NCBI GenBank assembly: GCA_028821575.1
Contig: JAPPFW010000029.1
Location: forward strand, 216,814-256,532
From: a bacterium
GTDB lineage: Bacteria > Actinomycetota > Acidimicrobiia > Spongiisociales > Spongiisociaceae
Direction: 5' to 3'
Length of the DNA stretch: 39,719 bases
A program made the position numbers and the translations under genes. Position 1 is the stretch's first letter, and each line of letters opens with the position of its first letter. Shown one piece after another: positions 8,759 through 16,011 of the stretch. The notes below the pieces were generated by a model that saw only the letters and a list, made by a program, of their open reading frames with translations, was not told the DNA's origin and made no database searches.

Positions 8759-9798
8759 GTGACCTCGATCCCCAGGTTGCGGTCGGCGCCTACAAACTCG
8801 CCGATGACGGCCGTCGCCGGCGCCACGGATACCAACTGTTCAAGGAAGTCCTCAAGTATCCCGGGGGGAACCGCCATCAGCAAACCCCCGCTGGTCTGCG
8901 CGTCGGCCATGATCTGCAGAACGGTCTCGCCGACGCGGCTCGTGACCATGGGCGCGACCGAACGCAGGTTGCGCGAACTCCCCCCCGGGTATACCCCTGC
9001 CTTGACCAGTGCGGCAACACCGTCGAGCACCGGAACTGCGGAAGCATCCACCCGCGCCGAGACAGTCGATGCGTTCACGATCTCGCGCAGGTGGCCGAGC
9101 AGCCCGTAGCCGGTCACATCGGTGGCGCACCGTACGCCAGCCTCCACCATCAGCCTGGAGGCGGGCCCGTTGAGGGTCGCCATGACCGACACGGCCTCGT
9201 CACGCAGGCTCCGTCCGATCATCCGGCGCTTCACGCCTGTGGCGATCACACCCGTACCCAGAGGCTTGGTGAGCACGATCAGGTCGCCTGGACGGGCCTC
9301 GGCATTGGTTGTCATAACCGCAGGATCCACCAGTCCGGTGACGGAGAAGCCGTAGAGCGGGATCTGCCCGTCGATCGAGTGGCCGCCGACGATGGTGGTC
9401 CCGGCCTCGACCATGACATCGGCCCCGCCAGCCATCACCTCAGCGACCAGATCCAGCGGGAGCTCGGCGCGCGGCCATCCCACCAACTGCAGGGCGGTGA
9501 TGGGGCGTGCTCCCATCGCATACACGTCGGAGAGGGCATTTGCACCCGCGATCCGGCCCCAGTCGTAGGGTTCGTCCACTATCGGGGCGAAGAAGTCCAC
9601 CGTCTGCACAAGAGCGCGGTGGCGGTCGACCCGGAACACACCCGCGTCGTCAGACGTGGCCACGCCGACCAGCAGATCCGGATGGGAGGTGGATCGGTGG
9701 CTTGTGAAGGGGCGCAGAACCTGCGCCAACTCGTCGGGGCCGAGCTTGCTGGCTCAGCCGGCGCCCGGGGAGAAGGACGTCAACCGCATCTCCGGCAC
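8755..9798 (-). CDS. selD: Selenide, water dikinase SelD, a Sec-containing enzyme (in-frame TGA)
   Basis: SelD makes selenophosphate from selenide and ATP, the selenium donor for selenocysteine and selenouridine. The obvious reading frame would start inside the family domain, missing the catalytic N-terminus. Reading upstream through a TGA at 9754-9756 restores it: GTG at 9798, preceded by the strong site AAAGGAGGTGA, gives [26 protein letters not shown]. In Escherichia coli SelD the motif is GAGCGCK with catalytic Cys17 and Lys20; here TGA sits exactly at Cys17 (residue 15) and Lys18 matches Lys20, while the second Cys is Ser17. Full length is 347 residues. Downstream features fit the family ([52 protein letters not shown]). 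A stem-loop follows the TGA. The protein is therefore very likely a selenoprotein, which implies selA, selB and selC elsewhere in the genome. A nonsense mutation is the alternative, but position and context argue against it. Confidence 0.92.
9725..9753 (-). promoter_or_regulatory. Candidate bacterial SECIS stem-loop in selD
   Basis: Directly 3' of the selD TGA the RNA can fold: GCCAG pairs with UUGGC (one G-U pair), followed by a 4-nt asymmetric bulge (CAAG), then CUCG pairs with CGAG around a 7-nt loop GCCCCGA beginning with G. Bacterial SECIS elements lie just downstream of the UGA and have a G near the start of the apical loop. Here that G is 14 nt after the UGA, slightly closer than the usual range. 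Folding was done by eye. Confidence 0.5.
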
Positions 9799-9801
9799 AG
9801 G

Positions 9802-9812
9802 TCACCTCCTTT
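9802..9812 (-). promoter_or_regulatory. Strong ribosome binding site deciding the selD start
   Basis: AAAGGAGGTGA is a near-perfect complement to the 16S rRNA 3' end. The GGAGG core lies six bases before the GTG at 9798. It supports the start upstream of the in-frame TGA rather than the internal TTG at 9729. Confidence 0.8.
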
Positions 9813-9929
9813 CACGTCATCAACGAAATCCTTGCTTGGTCCCCCGGGGAGTCTGGCACAAAGCAACCGCACGACCGCCAAGCATCGGTCCCGGACATGA
9901 TCGTTGCCACCGAGGGTTCACGGCGAGGG

Positions 9930-9935
9930 TATCCT
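9930..9935 (+). promoter_or_regulatory. Possible -10 box for leaderless greA
   Basis: TATCCT ends 8 bases before the greA ATG, and no Shine-Dalgarno sequence is visible between them. This spacing would place transcription start at or next to the ATG, as in the leaderless mRNAs common in Actinomycetota. A good -35 box is not obvious (TTGCCA is 20 bases upstream), so this is tentative. Confidence 0.35.
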
Positions 9936-9943
9936 CACCCGTC

Positions 9944-10432
9944 ATGGATACCTCGACCACGTGGCTGACCACGGACGCCTATCACAAACTCCAAGAGGAG
10001 TACGACACGCTGACCACCGACGGCCGTCTCCGGATCGCCGACCGCCTGGCCGAGGCGCGCGCCCACGGAGACATTCGGGAGAACGCCGACTACGACGCCG
10101 CCAAGACGGAGCAGGGCCTCATGGAGGCCCGGATCCGGAAGCTCCGCCACCTCCTCGACAACGCCGTCGTCGGCGACGCCGAGAGTGGCGAGGACGACGA
10201 CGGGACCGTCCGGATCGGATCCGTGGTCACGTTGCGGGACGAGTACGGGGACGAAGACGAGTATTTCGTCGCGATACCCGAGAACAAGGTACGGGGCTAC
10301 CTGCTCGCCTCTCCGGCAGGCCCCCTCGGAACCGCCCTGATCGGAGCCTCGGTCGGCGATGACGTGTCCTACGAAGCTCCGGGTGGAACCTTCTCGGTCA
10401 AGGTGATCGCTGTTCGGCCCTACGGAGCTTGA
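9944..10432 (+). CDS. greA: Transcription elongation factor GreA
   Basis: A 162-residue GreA/GreB-family protein that rescues backtracked RNA polymerase by stimulating transcript cleavage. The N-terminal coiled coil carries the family tip motif GDIRENADYDAAK, including the Asp and Glu that coordinate the catalytic magnesium. The C-terminal FKBP-like domain ends SVGDDVSYEAPGG. The frame stays open further upstream, but homology starts at DAYHKLQEEYDTL, so ATG 9944 is chosen. It is divergent from selD (145-bp spacer) and its stop codon overlaps the start region of the Fic gene, suggesting cotranscription. Confidence 0.9.
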   Translation: MDTSTTWLTTDAYHKLQEEYDTLTTDGRLRIADRLAEARAHGDIRENADYDAAKTEQGLMEARIRKLRHLLDNAVVGDAESGEDDDGTVRIGSVVTLRDEYGDEDEYFVAIPENKVRGYLLASPAGPLGTALIGASVGDDVSYEAPGGTFSVKVIAVRPYGA

Positions 10433-10434
10433 GA

Positions 10435-11631
10435 TTGGTATTCGTCCGTAGCCGCAAGCGGATGCGTCAGCGGATGACCTTCGGTTTCGATCCGGCCGAA
10501 CTGTCGTCGGGTGCCTGGATGCATCTCGGCGAGGTAGTCGCCAAGCTGCAATCGTTCGCCGGCGCCGTGTTGAGGCCCGCCATAGAGCAGGAACTCCTCG
10601 TCACGCATGAGGCCACGGGGATACACGGCACGGTAGCCCTGGCCGGTAACTCTCTCGACGCGCAAGACGTGCGCCGAGTCGTGGATGGGACGTTCGACAT
10701 GTCCCCCGGACAGGGAGATCTCGTCCGGGAAGTGGAGAACATGCACGACGCTCATCACGAGGTCATTCGATCGATGGAGGATGACATCCATGATCTCACC
10801 ACCGAGACGATCTGCGATTACAACGCCCGTGTTCTGGACGGCCTCCCGCTCGAAGCGGAGGTCACTCCCGGTGAGATCCGGAGCGATGACACAAAAGCCC
10901 GGCGCTCCGGCGGCGTCTCGTTCCAGGATTGCCGGAGCCTCCTGGACCGTCTCTGTTGCTGGCTGAACGGTCCGGACTTCGCGGTCGACGATGACCCTGA
11001 CTTCTATCCAAAACTCATCGCAAGGGCCTTGCTGGCCCATCTCTATCTCGCCAGGATCCGTCCCTTCGAAGCCGGGAACGGACGCACGGCCCGGTTGCTC
11101 GAGTTCCGGTTGATGGCAGAGTCGGGCATCCCGCTGGCGCCCTGCCACCTGTTGTCGGGCTATTACTACAGAACCCGAACCGACTACGAGACGATCCTCG
11201 ACGGGTCCGGGAGGACAGATTCGAGTGGAAGCGGGGAGTTCTTATTCTATGCACTGAGGGGCTGGTCCGAAGGCCTCGACGAGATTGCCCAGTGGGTCCT
11301 ATCCGACCACGAACTACTGGTCTGGGACAACATCGTCTACGGACACTTCGCAGACCAGAAGAGTCCTGCGGCTCTCCGCCGTGAGGAGCTGGCCCAGGGC
11401 ATCCCGCCCATCGGGACAATCCCCGACTCGGGCCTCATGCAAGTTCCGGCCGTTGCACGAGCCTATTCGAGAAAGAACCCCAAGACGCTCGCTCGGGACT
11501 TGGACTTGCTCGAGGAGATGGGTCTCTTGATCAGGACCCCGGACGGATACAGCCGCAACCTGCACATCATGACAGAGGGACGACCCCGCACAGGCGTTCC
11601 GACGGTGATCTACGTCGACGAGGAGCGCTGA
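10435..11631 (+). CDS. Fic-family protein with altered catalytic and inhibitory motifs
   Basis: A 398-residue protein with the architecture of standalone Fic proteins: an N-terminal helical part, a Fic core and a C-terminal winged helix (KNPKTLARDLDLLEEMGLL). Fic enzymes AMPylate target proteins using an HxFx(D/E)GNGRxxR loop. Here the loop reads RPFEAGNGRTAR: the catalytic His is Arg209 (codon CGT, 11059-11061) and the metal-binding Asp/Glu is Ala. The inhibitory helix motif (S/T)xxxE(G/N) reads TVALAGN, with the Glu replaced by Ala70 (10642-10644). The phosphate-binding GNGR is retained, so nucleotide binding may persist while canonical AMPylation seems unlikely. The start is uncertain: TTG 10435 is seven bases after GGAG; TTG 10429 overlaps the greA stop; ATG 10462 or 10474 are possible. 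Confidence 0.85.
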   Translation: MVFVRSRKRMRQRMTFGFDPAELSSGAWMHLGEVVAKLQSFAGAVLRPAIEQELLVTHEATGIHGTVALAGNSLDAQDVRRVVDGTFDMSPGQGDLVREVENMHDAHHEVIRSMEDDIHDLTTETICDYNARVLDGLPLEAEVTPGEIRSDDTKARRSGGVSFQDCRSLLDRLCCWLNGPDFAVDDDPDFYPKLIARALLAHLYLARIRPFEAGNGRTARLLEFRLMAESGIPLAPCHLLSGYYYRTRTDYETILDGSGRTDSSGSGEFLFYALRGWSEGLDEIAQWVLSDHELLVWDNIVYGHFADQKSPAALRREELAQGIPPIGTIPDSGLMQVPAVARAYSRKNPKTLARDLDLLEEMGLLIRTPDGYSRNLHIMTEGRPRTGVPTVIYVDEER

Positions 11632-11798
11632 CCGCACCCGAACCGCGGCAACCGATCCTCTACTCTTGAGGATCGCATACGGCGGAGCGGTCGGATCCCT
11701 GATCAAGGCCGCCGGATCCACCAGCCAGGGCCGGATCGACACCGGAACAACGTACTCGTCGGCCAAGGGCCTGTTGTAGGGCTAAGAAAGGAATCGCC

Positions 11799-13181
11799 GT
11801 GCGGATAAGGCTGCTGCGACCCCGGGAGTTCGCCCAGCGCTTGCGCAGCGCGGCCGGCGTGGAGCCGGAGGCCGTGGAGGAGTACCTCGACTCCCACACG
11901 GCCGAATGGGAGGCGTTGGCCGCCGCAGACCCGCACGACGCCGCCGACATCCTCGAGGAACTCGGAGCGGAAGCGGCAGCTGACCTCCTGGCTGAACTGG
12001 ACCCGACTCCGGCCGCGGGCATCCTCGACGAGATCCGCCCGCTGCTCGGAGCGGAACTTCTTGAGGACCTACCCCCAGATCGTTCCTCGGAGTTGATCGA
12101 GGCGATGGACGCCGACATGGCGGCCGATCTGATCGGGGAACTGGACTCCAAGGACCGGGAGACCCTTCTGGCCAACTTGGATCCGGACATCGCCCACGAG
12201 CTTCTTGCCCTCCTGCAGCATGCTCCGGACTCGGCCGGGGGGCTGATGACCACCGACGTGGCGATCCTGCAGATCGGGATAACCGCCGGGGAAGCCATCG
12301 AGCGGCTCCGTCAACTCCACGACCAGATAGATGACCTCTCCTATGTGTACGTGGTAGACCACCAGCGCCATCTGATGGGCGTGGTTTCATTCCGAGATCT
12401 GGTGTTCGCTCGTCCGGGCGTGGGCCTGGACGAGACCATGGCCCACCGGCCCGTGGCGGTACGGCCCGAAACCGACCGCGAGGAGGTTGCGGAACTGGCC
12501 CAACGCTACGGCCTGTTCGGCCTGCCGGTAGTGGACCGCTCAGGGGTGCTGATCGGGATGGTGGCGCACGAGGCGGTCGTCGACTCGGTCCAGGCCGAGG
12601 CGTCCGAGGACTTCGCCGCCGCCATGGGCGCCGGCCCCGAGGAGACGGTCTTCACGCCGGTGCTCCGGGCCGTCTCCATGCGACTGCCGTGGATGGTGGT
12701 CAACCTGGCGATGGCGGTGGTCGTCGCGCTGGTGATCGAGCGCCAGACCGACGTGATCGATGACATCGGCCCGATCCTGGCCGCGTTGATGCCGGTGGTG
12801 GCCTTGATAGGGGGAAACGCCGGCGCCCAGAGCCTGGCCGTGGTGATCAGGTCCCTGGCGATCGACCGTGTCGCACCCAGCCGGGTGGGACAGGTCCTGG
12901 TGCATCAAGTGGCGATCGGGCTCATCAATTCGATTCCCATAGGGATACTCGCGGCTGTGGTCGGCATGGCGTTCGGCGGCAGCCTGCTCTTCGGAGTGAC
13001 GATGGGCACGGCGACGGTAGCCAACCTCACAATCGGTACCCTGGCAGGGACCGGCATACCCCTGTTCCTGCGACGTATCGGCCTCGATCCCGCTCTGGCC
13101 TCGAACATCTTCCTGACCCTGGTGACCGACGTGGTCGGCTTCGGGGGATTCCTGGCGGTCGCCACGCTCATGCTCCGGTAG
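11799..13181 (+). CDS. mgtE: Magnesium transporter MgtE
   Basis: A 460-residue MgtE-family Mg2+ channel/transporter of the cytoplasmic membrane. The acidic N-terminal superhelical domain covers residues 20-140 (ADPHDAADILEELGAEAAAD). Tandem CBS domains follow at about 145-265 (SYVYVVDHQRHLMGVVSFRD and LFGLPVVDRSGVLIGMV). Five hydrophobic segments lie at about 300-460, including the signature LMPVVALIGGNAGAQSLAVV that lines the pore. In this family the CBS and N domains sense cytoplasmic Mg2+ and gate the pore. Start GTG 11799 follows AAAGGA. It is a complete single gene with no clear operon partner. Confidence 0.93.
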   Translation: MRIRLLRPREFAQRLRSAAGVEPEAVEEYLDSHTAEWEALAAADPHDAADILEELGAEAAADLLAELDPTPAAGILDEIRPLLGAELLEDLPPDRSSELIEAMDADMAADLIGELDSKDRETLLANLDPDIAHELLALLQHAPDSAGGLMTTDVAILQIGITAGEAIERLRQLHDQIDDLSYVYVVDHQRHLMGVVSFRDLVFARPGVGLDETMAHRPVAVRPETDREEVAELAQRYGLFGLPVVDRSGVLIGMVAHEAVVDSVQAEASEDFAAAMGAGPEETVFTPVLRAVSMRLPWMVVNLAMAVVVALVIERQTDVIDDIGPILAALMPVVALIGGNAGAQSLAVVIRSLAIDRVAPSRVGQVLVHQVAIGLINSIPIGILAAVVGMAFGGSLLFGVTMGTATVANLTIGTLAGTGIPLFLRRIGLDPALASNIFLTLVTDVVGFGGFLAVATLMLR

Positions 13182-13193
13182 ATGATTGGTTTC

Positions 13194-13221
13194 TAGTCAG
13201 TAGTTGATAGTCAGTAGTTGT
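13194..13221. repeat. Heptanucleotide tandem repeat, 4 units (TAGTYRR)
   Basis: Four head-to-tail 7-nt units: TAGTCAG, TAGTTGA, TAGTCAG, TAGTTGT. The array starts 13 bases after the mgtE stop codon. Its 7-nt period is shared with the other intergenic arrays in this window although its sequence differs. Confidence 0.8.
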
Positions 13222-13357
13222 GACCGGTGGTTGACGTCAGATCGGCTCATTTCAAGGCGCCGTGGCGCAGTCGCTTCCCGTCAGATCCCCTTCGAACCAC
13301 CCGTCCAAGAGGACCCGCGCAGTCCCCACCGGCTGCTGCCCGGAGTTTCGATGCGGC

Positions 13358-13930
13358 TTACGAACCGACTGTGAGGCCCGGGAAGTCAGCGTACGGCCCG
13401 TAGAAGGTGACCTCCACACCGCCTTCGATCCGTAGGAAGGTATGGGCATCGAGGCGGTCCTGTTGCTCATCGGTTCGTTCCTCGAGCACGGCCAGATCCG
13501 CTACATCCCGATCGTCCACCACGATCACCGCGCTGGGCGTGAACCGTTCGACTACGTCATACACGAGGTTCTCCAGTTGCACGTTGGAGTAGGTTCCCGG
13601 CTCGACCACGACCACGAGCGTCTCGCGGTCGTCCTCGATCATCCGGTGAACCACCTCGTAGCTCGGCAAGCCCGCGACCACTTCGACGGTGGCAACCGTT
13701 GTGGTCTCCGCGGACTCCCCCGGCGCAGCGTCAGCATCCGGATCGGCTGGTTCAGAAGCAACAGTGGTGTCGCCGGCGGAACCCGCAGCGTCGGCGACCG
13801 CCGCACTGGTCGTGGCGGTGGTTGCAGCCGGTGCCACGGTGGTCTCGGGCGCTTCCTCACCGTCGCGGCTGCAGGCGGCGACCACGAGAGCGGCGACCAC
13901 AAGAAGTGGAATGAACTGCTCAAACCTCAT
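13358..13930 (-). CDS. Thr/Ala-rich lipoprotein
   Basis: A 190-residue exported lipoprotein: MRFEQFIPLL, hydrophobic core, lipobox VAAC with Cys20. Residues 25-85 are a disordered Thr/Ala/Asp/Glu spacer typical of actinobacterial lipoproteins crossing a thick wall. The C-terminal ~100 residues form an alternating alpha/beta pattern (LPSYEVVHRMIEDDRETLVV; VERFTPSAVIVVDDRDVADL) that I do not recognise. It is convergent with mgtE, separated by a 176-bp spacer carrying a heptamer repeat. Confidence 0.7.
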   Translation of the reverse strand: MRFEQFIPLLVVAALVVAACSRDGEEAPETTVAPAATTATTSAAVADAAGSAGDTTVASEPADPDADAAPGESAETTTVATVEVVAGLPSYEVVHRMIEDDRETLVVVVEPGTYSNVQLENLVYDVVERFTPSAVIVVDDRDVADLAVLEERTDEQQDRLDAHTFLRIEGGVEVTFYGPYADFPGLTVGS

Positions 13931-14101
13931 CGCCTGCCCTTACTGCGACTTGGTAGGAGGTTACCGTCACCGAATCTACTATTGATGCTTACCGACACTC
14001 TGCGGTCGGACTCGGACACCACTTGTCCGTGTACGGATAACGACCCTACATGCTATTGTCGAATCAGATTACAGCTCCAGCCGCTTCGGTGGCTGTGTGT
14101 C

Positions 14102-14128
14102 GGGCCCGCCCCTCGTAGGGGCGGGCCC
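14102..14128. terminator. Perfect 11-bp GC hairpin between two minus-strand genes
   Basis: GGGCCCGCCCC, loop TCGTA, then GGGGCGGGCCC. It sits 18 bases after the stop of the NYN-domain gene (minus strand), where a terminator is expected. No T-run follows on either strand, as is common for actinobacterial terminators. Confidence 0.55.
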
Positions 14129-14146
14129 TTGGCGTTCGGGAATCGA

Positions 14147-14803
14147 CTACCAGTCGAGAGGTTTGTGGAAGACACCTCGGGAGTCGCCGAGTTCTTCCGG
14201 GAACTGTGACTCCGCGATCGCGACCGTTCGTATCGTTCGGTAATCGGTTGCCTCAAGGTGACCAGCTCTCATGCCTCGTCGATCGGGGTTCACAATGGTG
14301 ACGGGGATGCCTGCCCTCTCCTCCACGACTCGGATCGCACCTCGCAGATCCGAGTCATTGGAGATGACTGCAGCCTTCTCACATGTTCGCCGGGAGGCAT
14401 CCCAAACGAGATGTGACGCCAAGTTGACGTCCGTCTGTTTCTCCTGGTTCTCGATCACCTTTACCTTCTTCGTCCGATCACTCGCCAAGTACCGCCATTT
14501 CTTTTGCATCTGCATCCTCCCGTAATGGATGGACAAGAGCGGCTCGAGAGTTCGAAGGGCGCGCAGATAGACATCCTGCCGCTGGGCAGCCCCAGGGTTG
14601 TTGGATGTGTCTTTCACGCGGGCTGTGTAATACTTGATCGCCACGATCCGGTCATCTGGAAGCAACCGACTGCACAGTTTCTCGATGTCGAGCCACTTGT
14701 AGGGGGTACCTTTGAGTGCTCCGTAGTACATGTTGAGGCCATTGATGTAAACGATCGTCCGTCGTCCCGCGTAGGCCGAAGTGGGTGACGTATCTGCCTG
14801 CAT
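14147..14803 (-). CDS. NYN-domain (PIN-like) protein, first Asp replaced by Asn
   Basis: A 218-residue protein of the NYN/LabA-like PIN-fold family, many of which are RNases or RNA-processing enzymes. The first motif reads IVYINGLNMYYGALKG; in the family it is normally a DG(F/L)N motif, so the first acidic metal ligand is Asn21 here (codon AAT, 14741-14743). Later acidic positions are kept: QEKQTDVNLASHLVWDA and AVISNDSDLRGAI. Activity may be reduced or the protein may only bind RNA (inference). The start is assumed at ATG 14803; no strong ribosome binding site is visible. It is divergent from the dioxygenase gene, with a 275-bp spacer. Confidence 0.8.
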   Translation of the reverse strand: MQADTSPTSAYAGRRTIVYINGLNMYYGALKGTPYKWLDIEKLCSRLLPDDRIVAIKYYTARVKDTSNNPGAAQRQDVYLRALRTLEPLLSIHYGRMQMQKKWRYLASDRTKKVKVIENQEKQTDVNLASHLVWDASRRTCEKAAVISNDSDLRGAIRVVEERAGIPVTIVNPDRRGMRAGHLEATDYRTIRTVAIAESQFPEELGDSRGVFHKPLDW

Positions 14804-14851
14804 GTAATAGGTCGGCCTTCTTCCCGTCTGTCGATGGAGTACGAGCGGTGA

Positions 14852-14977
14852 GGCTGGATTCGCCTCAGATTAACGGCCGCAATCAGATGGGCTGACTGGA
14901 CGAAGGCGTTCCACGACCCGCCCGTGCCGTATCCCTGGGAGAAGCACAGCCTGCTGGCGTTCGCAGGGTTAGGTTGA
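14852..14977 (+). pseudogene. Possible C-terminal gene remnant without a start
   Basis: A short open stretch ends with WADWTKAFHDPPVPYPWEKH and then SLLAFAGLG before a TGA. The composition looks like the C-terminus of a real protein, but a stop lies just upstream and there is no start codon with a binding site. I do not recognise the family. It could be the relic of a gene once preceding the dioxygenase. Confidence 0.25.
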
Positions 14978-15078
14978 GCACGGGGGTGGAGGCCAGTCAG
15001 CTCCCGTACACGTCCTGCGTCGACGATCCGCTCCCAGCCGTCCCACTAGAATCCATGCGACTATCGAGAGAGGATGCG

Positions 15079-15912
15079 ATGCTGAAGTGCCTTACCGACG
15101 AGCAGGTGACAAAGTACCGACGCGACGGATTCACCTTCCCGGTCCGAGCGATGGACTCAACCCGGGCGGCGGCCTACCGGCAGCAACTCGAGCGGTTCGA
15201 AGCAGAAAAAGGGCCCGTCGAGGGCGCCCTGCGCAACAAGGCCCACCTGCTGTTCCTATGGGTTGACGAGTTGATGCGTAACGACAGGATCCTCGACGCC
15301 GTCGCGGATCTGATCGGGGACGACATTCTCTGCTGGAACACTTTCTTCTGGATCAAGGAGCCTCAGACCGAGTCCTACGTGTCGTGGCACCAGGACCTGA
15401 ACTACTGGGGACTCGACACCGACGATCTGATAACGGTCTGGCTGGCCCTATCACCGGCTACCCCGCAGAGCGGATGCATGAGCGTGCTCCCCGGAAGCCA
15501 TAGGGGCGAGTTCATGCCCCATGAGGACATGTACACCGACGGCAACATGCTCACCCGGGGCCAAGAGATCACGGTGGAGGTCGACGAGTCCAAGACGGTC
15601 GCCATGGCGCTCAGGCCGGGGGAGATTTCGATGCACAACGGGCGGTTGGCTCATGCCTCTCCACCCAATACGTCGACGGACCGGCGCATCGGCGTCTCAT
15701 TCCATTACATGCCCACCAAGACCCGCCAGATCATCGGGGACTGGGACAGCGCGGCCCTGGTGCGTGGAGAGGACATCTACGGCCACTTCACCCACACGCC
15801 CCGACCGACCCGGGACTTCGACCCGGCCACCGTGGCGTTTCACAGCAAGGCCTCCGAAGCGGTGAAGGAGATCCTGTTCCACGGCGCGAAGAAGGTGACA
15901 CAAGCCCTCTGA
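15079..15912 (+). CDS. Phytanoyl-CoA dioxygenase (PhyH) family Fe(II)/2-oxoglutarate oxygenase
   Basis: A 277-residue non-haem iron oxygenase. The 2-His-1-Asp facial triad is visible: WHQDLNYWG (His104, Asp106) and the distal His192 in NGRLAHASPPN. The conserved Arg that binds 2-oxoglutarate is probably in TDRRIGVSFHY. The core PATPQSGCMSVLPGSHRGE is typical of the PhyH family. Substrates in this family range from phytanoyl-CoA to ectoine and secondary metabolites, so the substrate is undetermined; no biosynthetic neighbours help. The frame is open to 14974, but ATG 15079 is chosen because AGAGAGG precedes it and homology begins at LTDEQVTKYRRDGFTF. Confidence 0.85.
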   Translation: MLKCLTDEQVTKYRRDGFTFPVRAMDSTRAAAYRQQLERFEAEKGPVEGALRNKAHLLFLWVDELMRNDRILDAVADLIGDDILCWNTFFWIKEPQTESYVSWHQDLNYWGLDTDDLITVWLALSPATPQSGCMSVLPGSHRGEFMPHEDMYTDGNMLTRGQEITVEVDESKTVAMALRPGEISMHNGRLAHASPPNTSTDRRIGVSFHYMPTKTRQIIGDWDSAALVRGEDIYGHFTHTPRPTRDFDPATVAFHSKASEAVKEILFHGAKKVTQAL

Positions 15913-16011
15913 TCAACCGCCGGGACCCACTGGACTACCGTGTGGCTGTCCCCGTGACGGCTCACGACCCGGTGTTTGCCCCTATCGGGCCGGACCTCAA
16001 CGACGCAATCC

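Noticed and set aside
9754..9756. selD interrupted by a nonsense mutation (pseudogene)
   Set aside because: The TGA falls exactly on the catalytic Cys codon where Sec occurs in known SelD proteins, the rest of the gene is intact, and a strong ribosome binding site lies upstream of it.
13194..13221. CRISPR-like repeat
   Set aside because: Units are 7 nt, contiguous and degenerate, with no spacers; no cas genes are nearby.
15912..16011. Terminator between the dioxygenase and the aminotransferase genes
   Set aside because: Convergent genes with a 99-bp spacer, but no stable hairpin could be found by eye.
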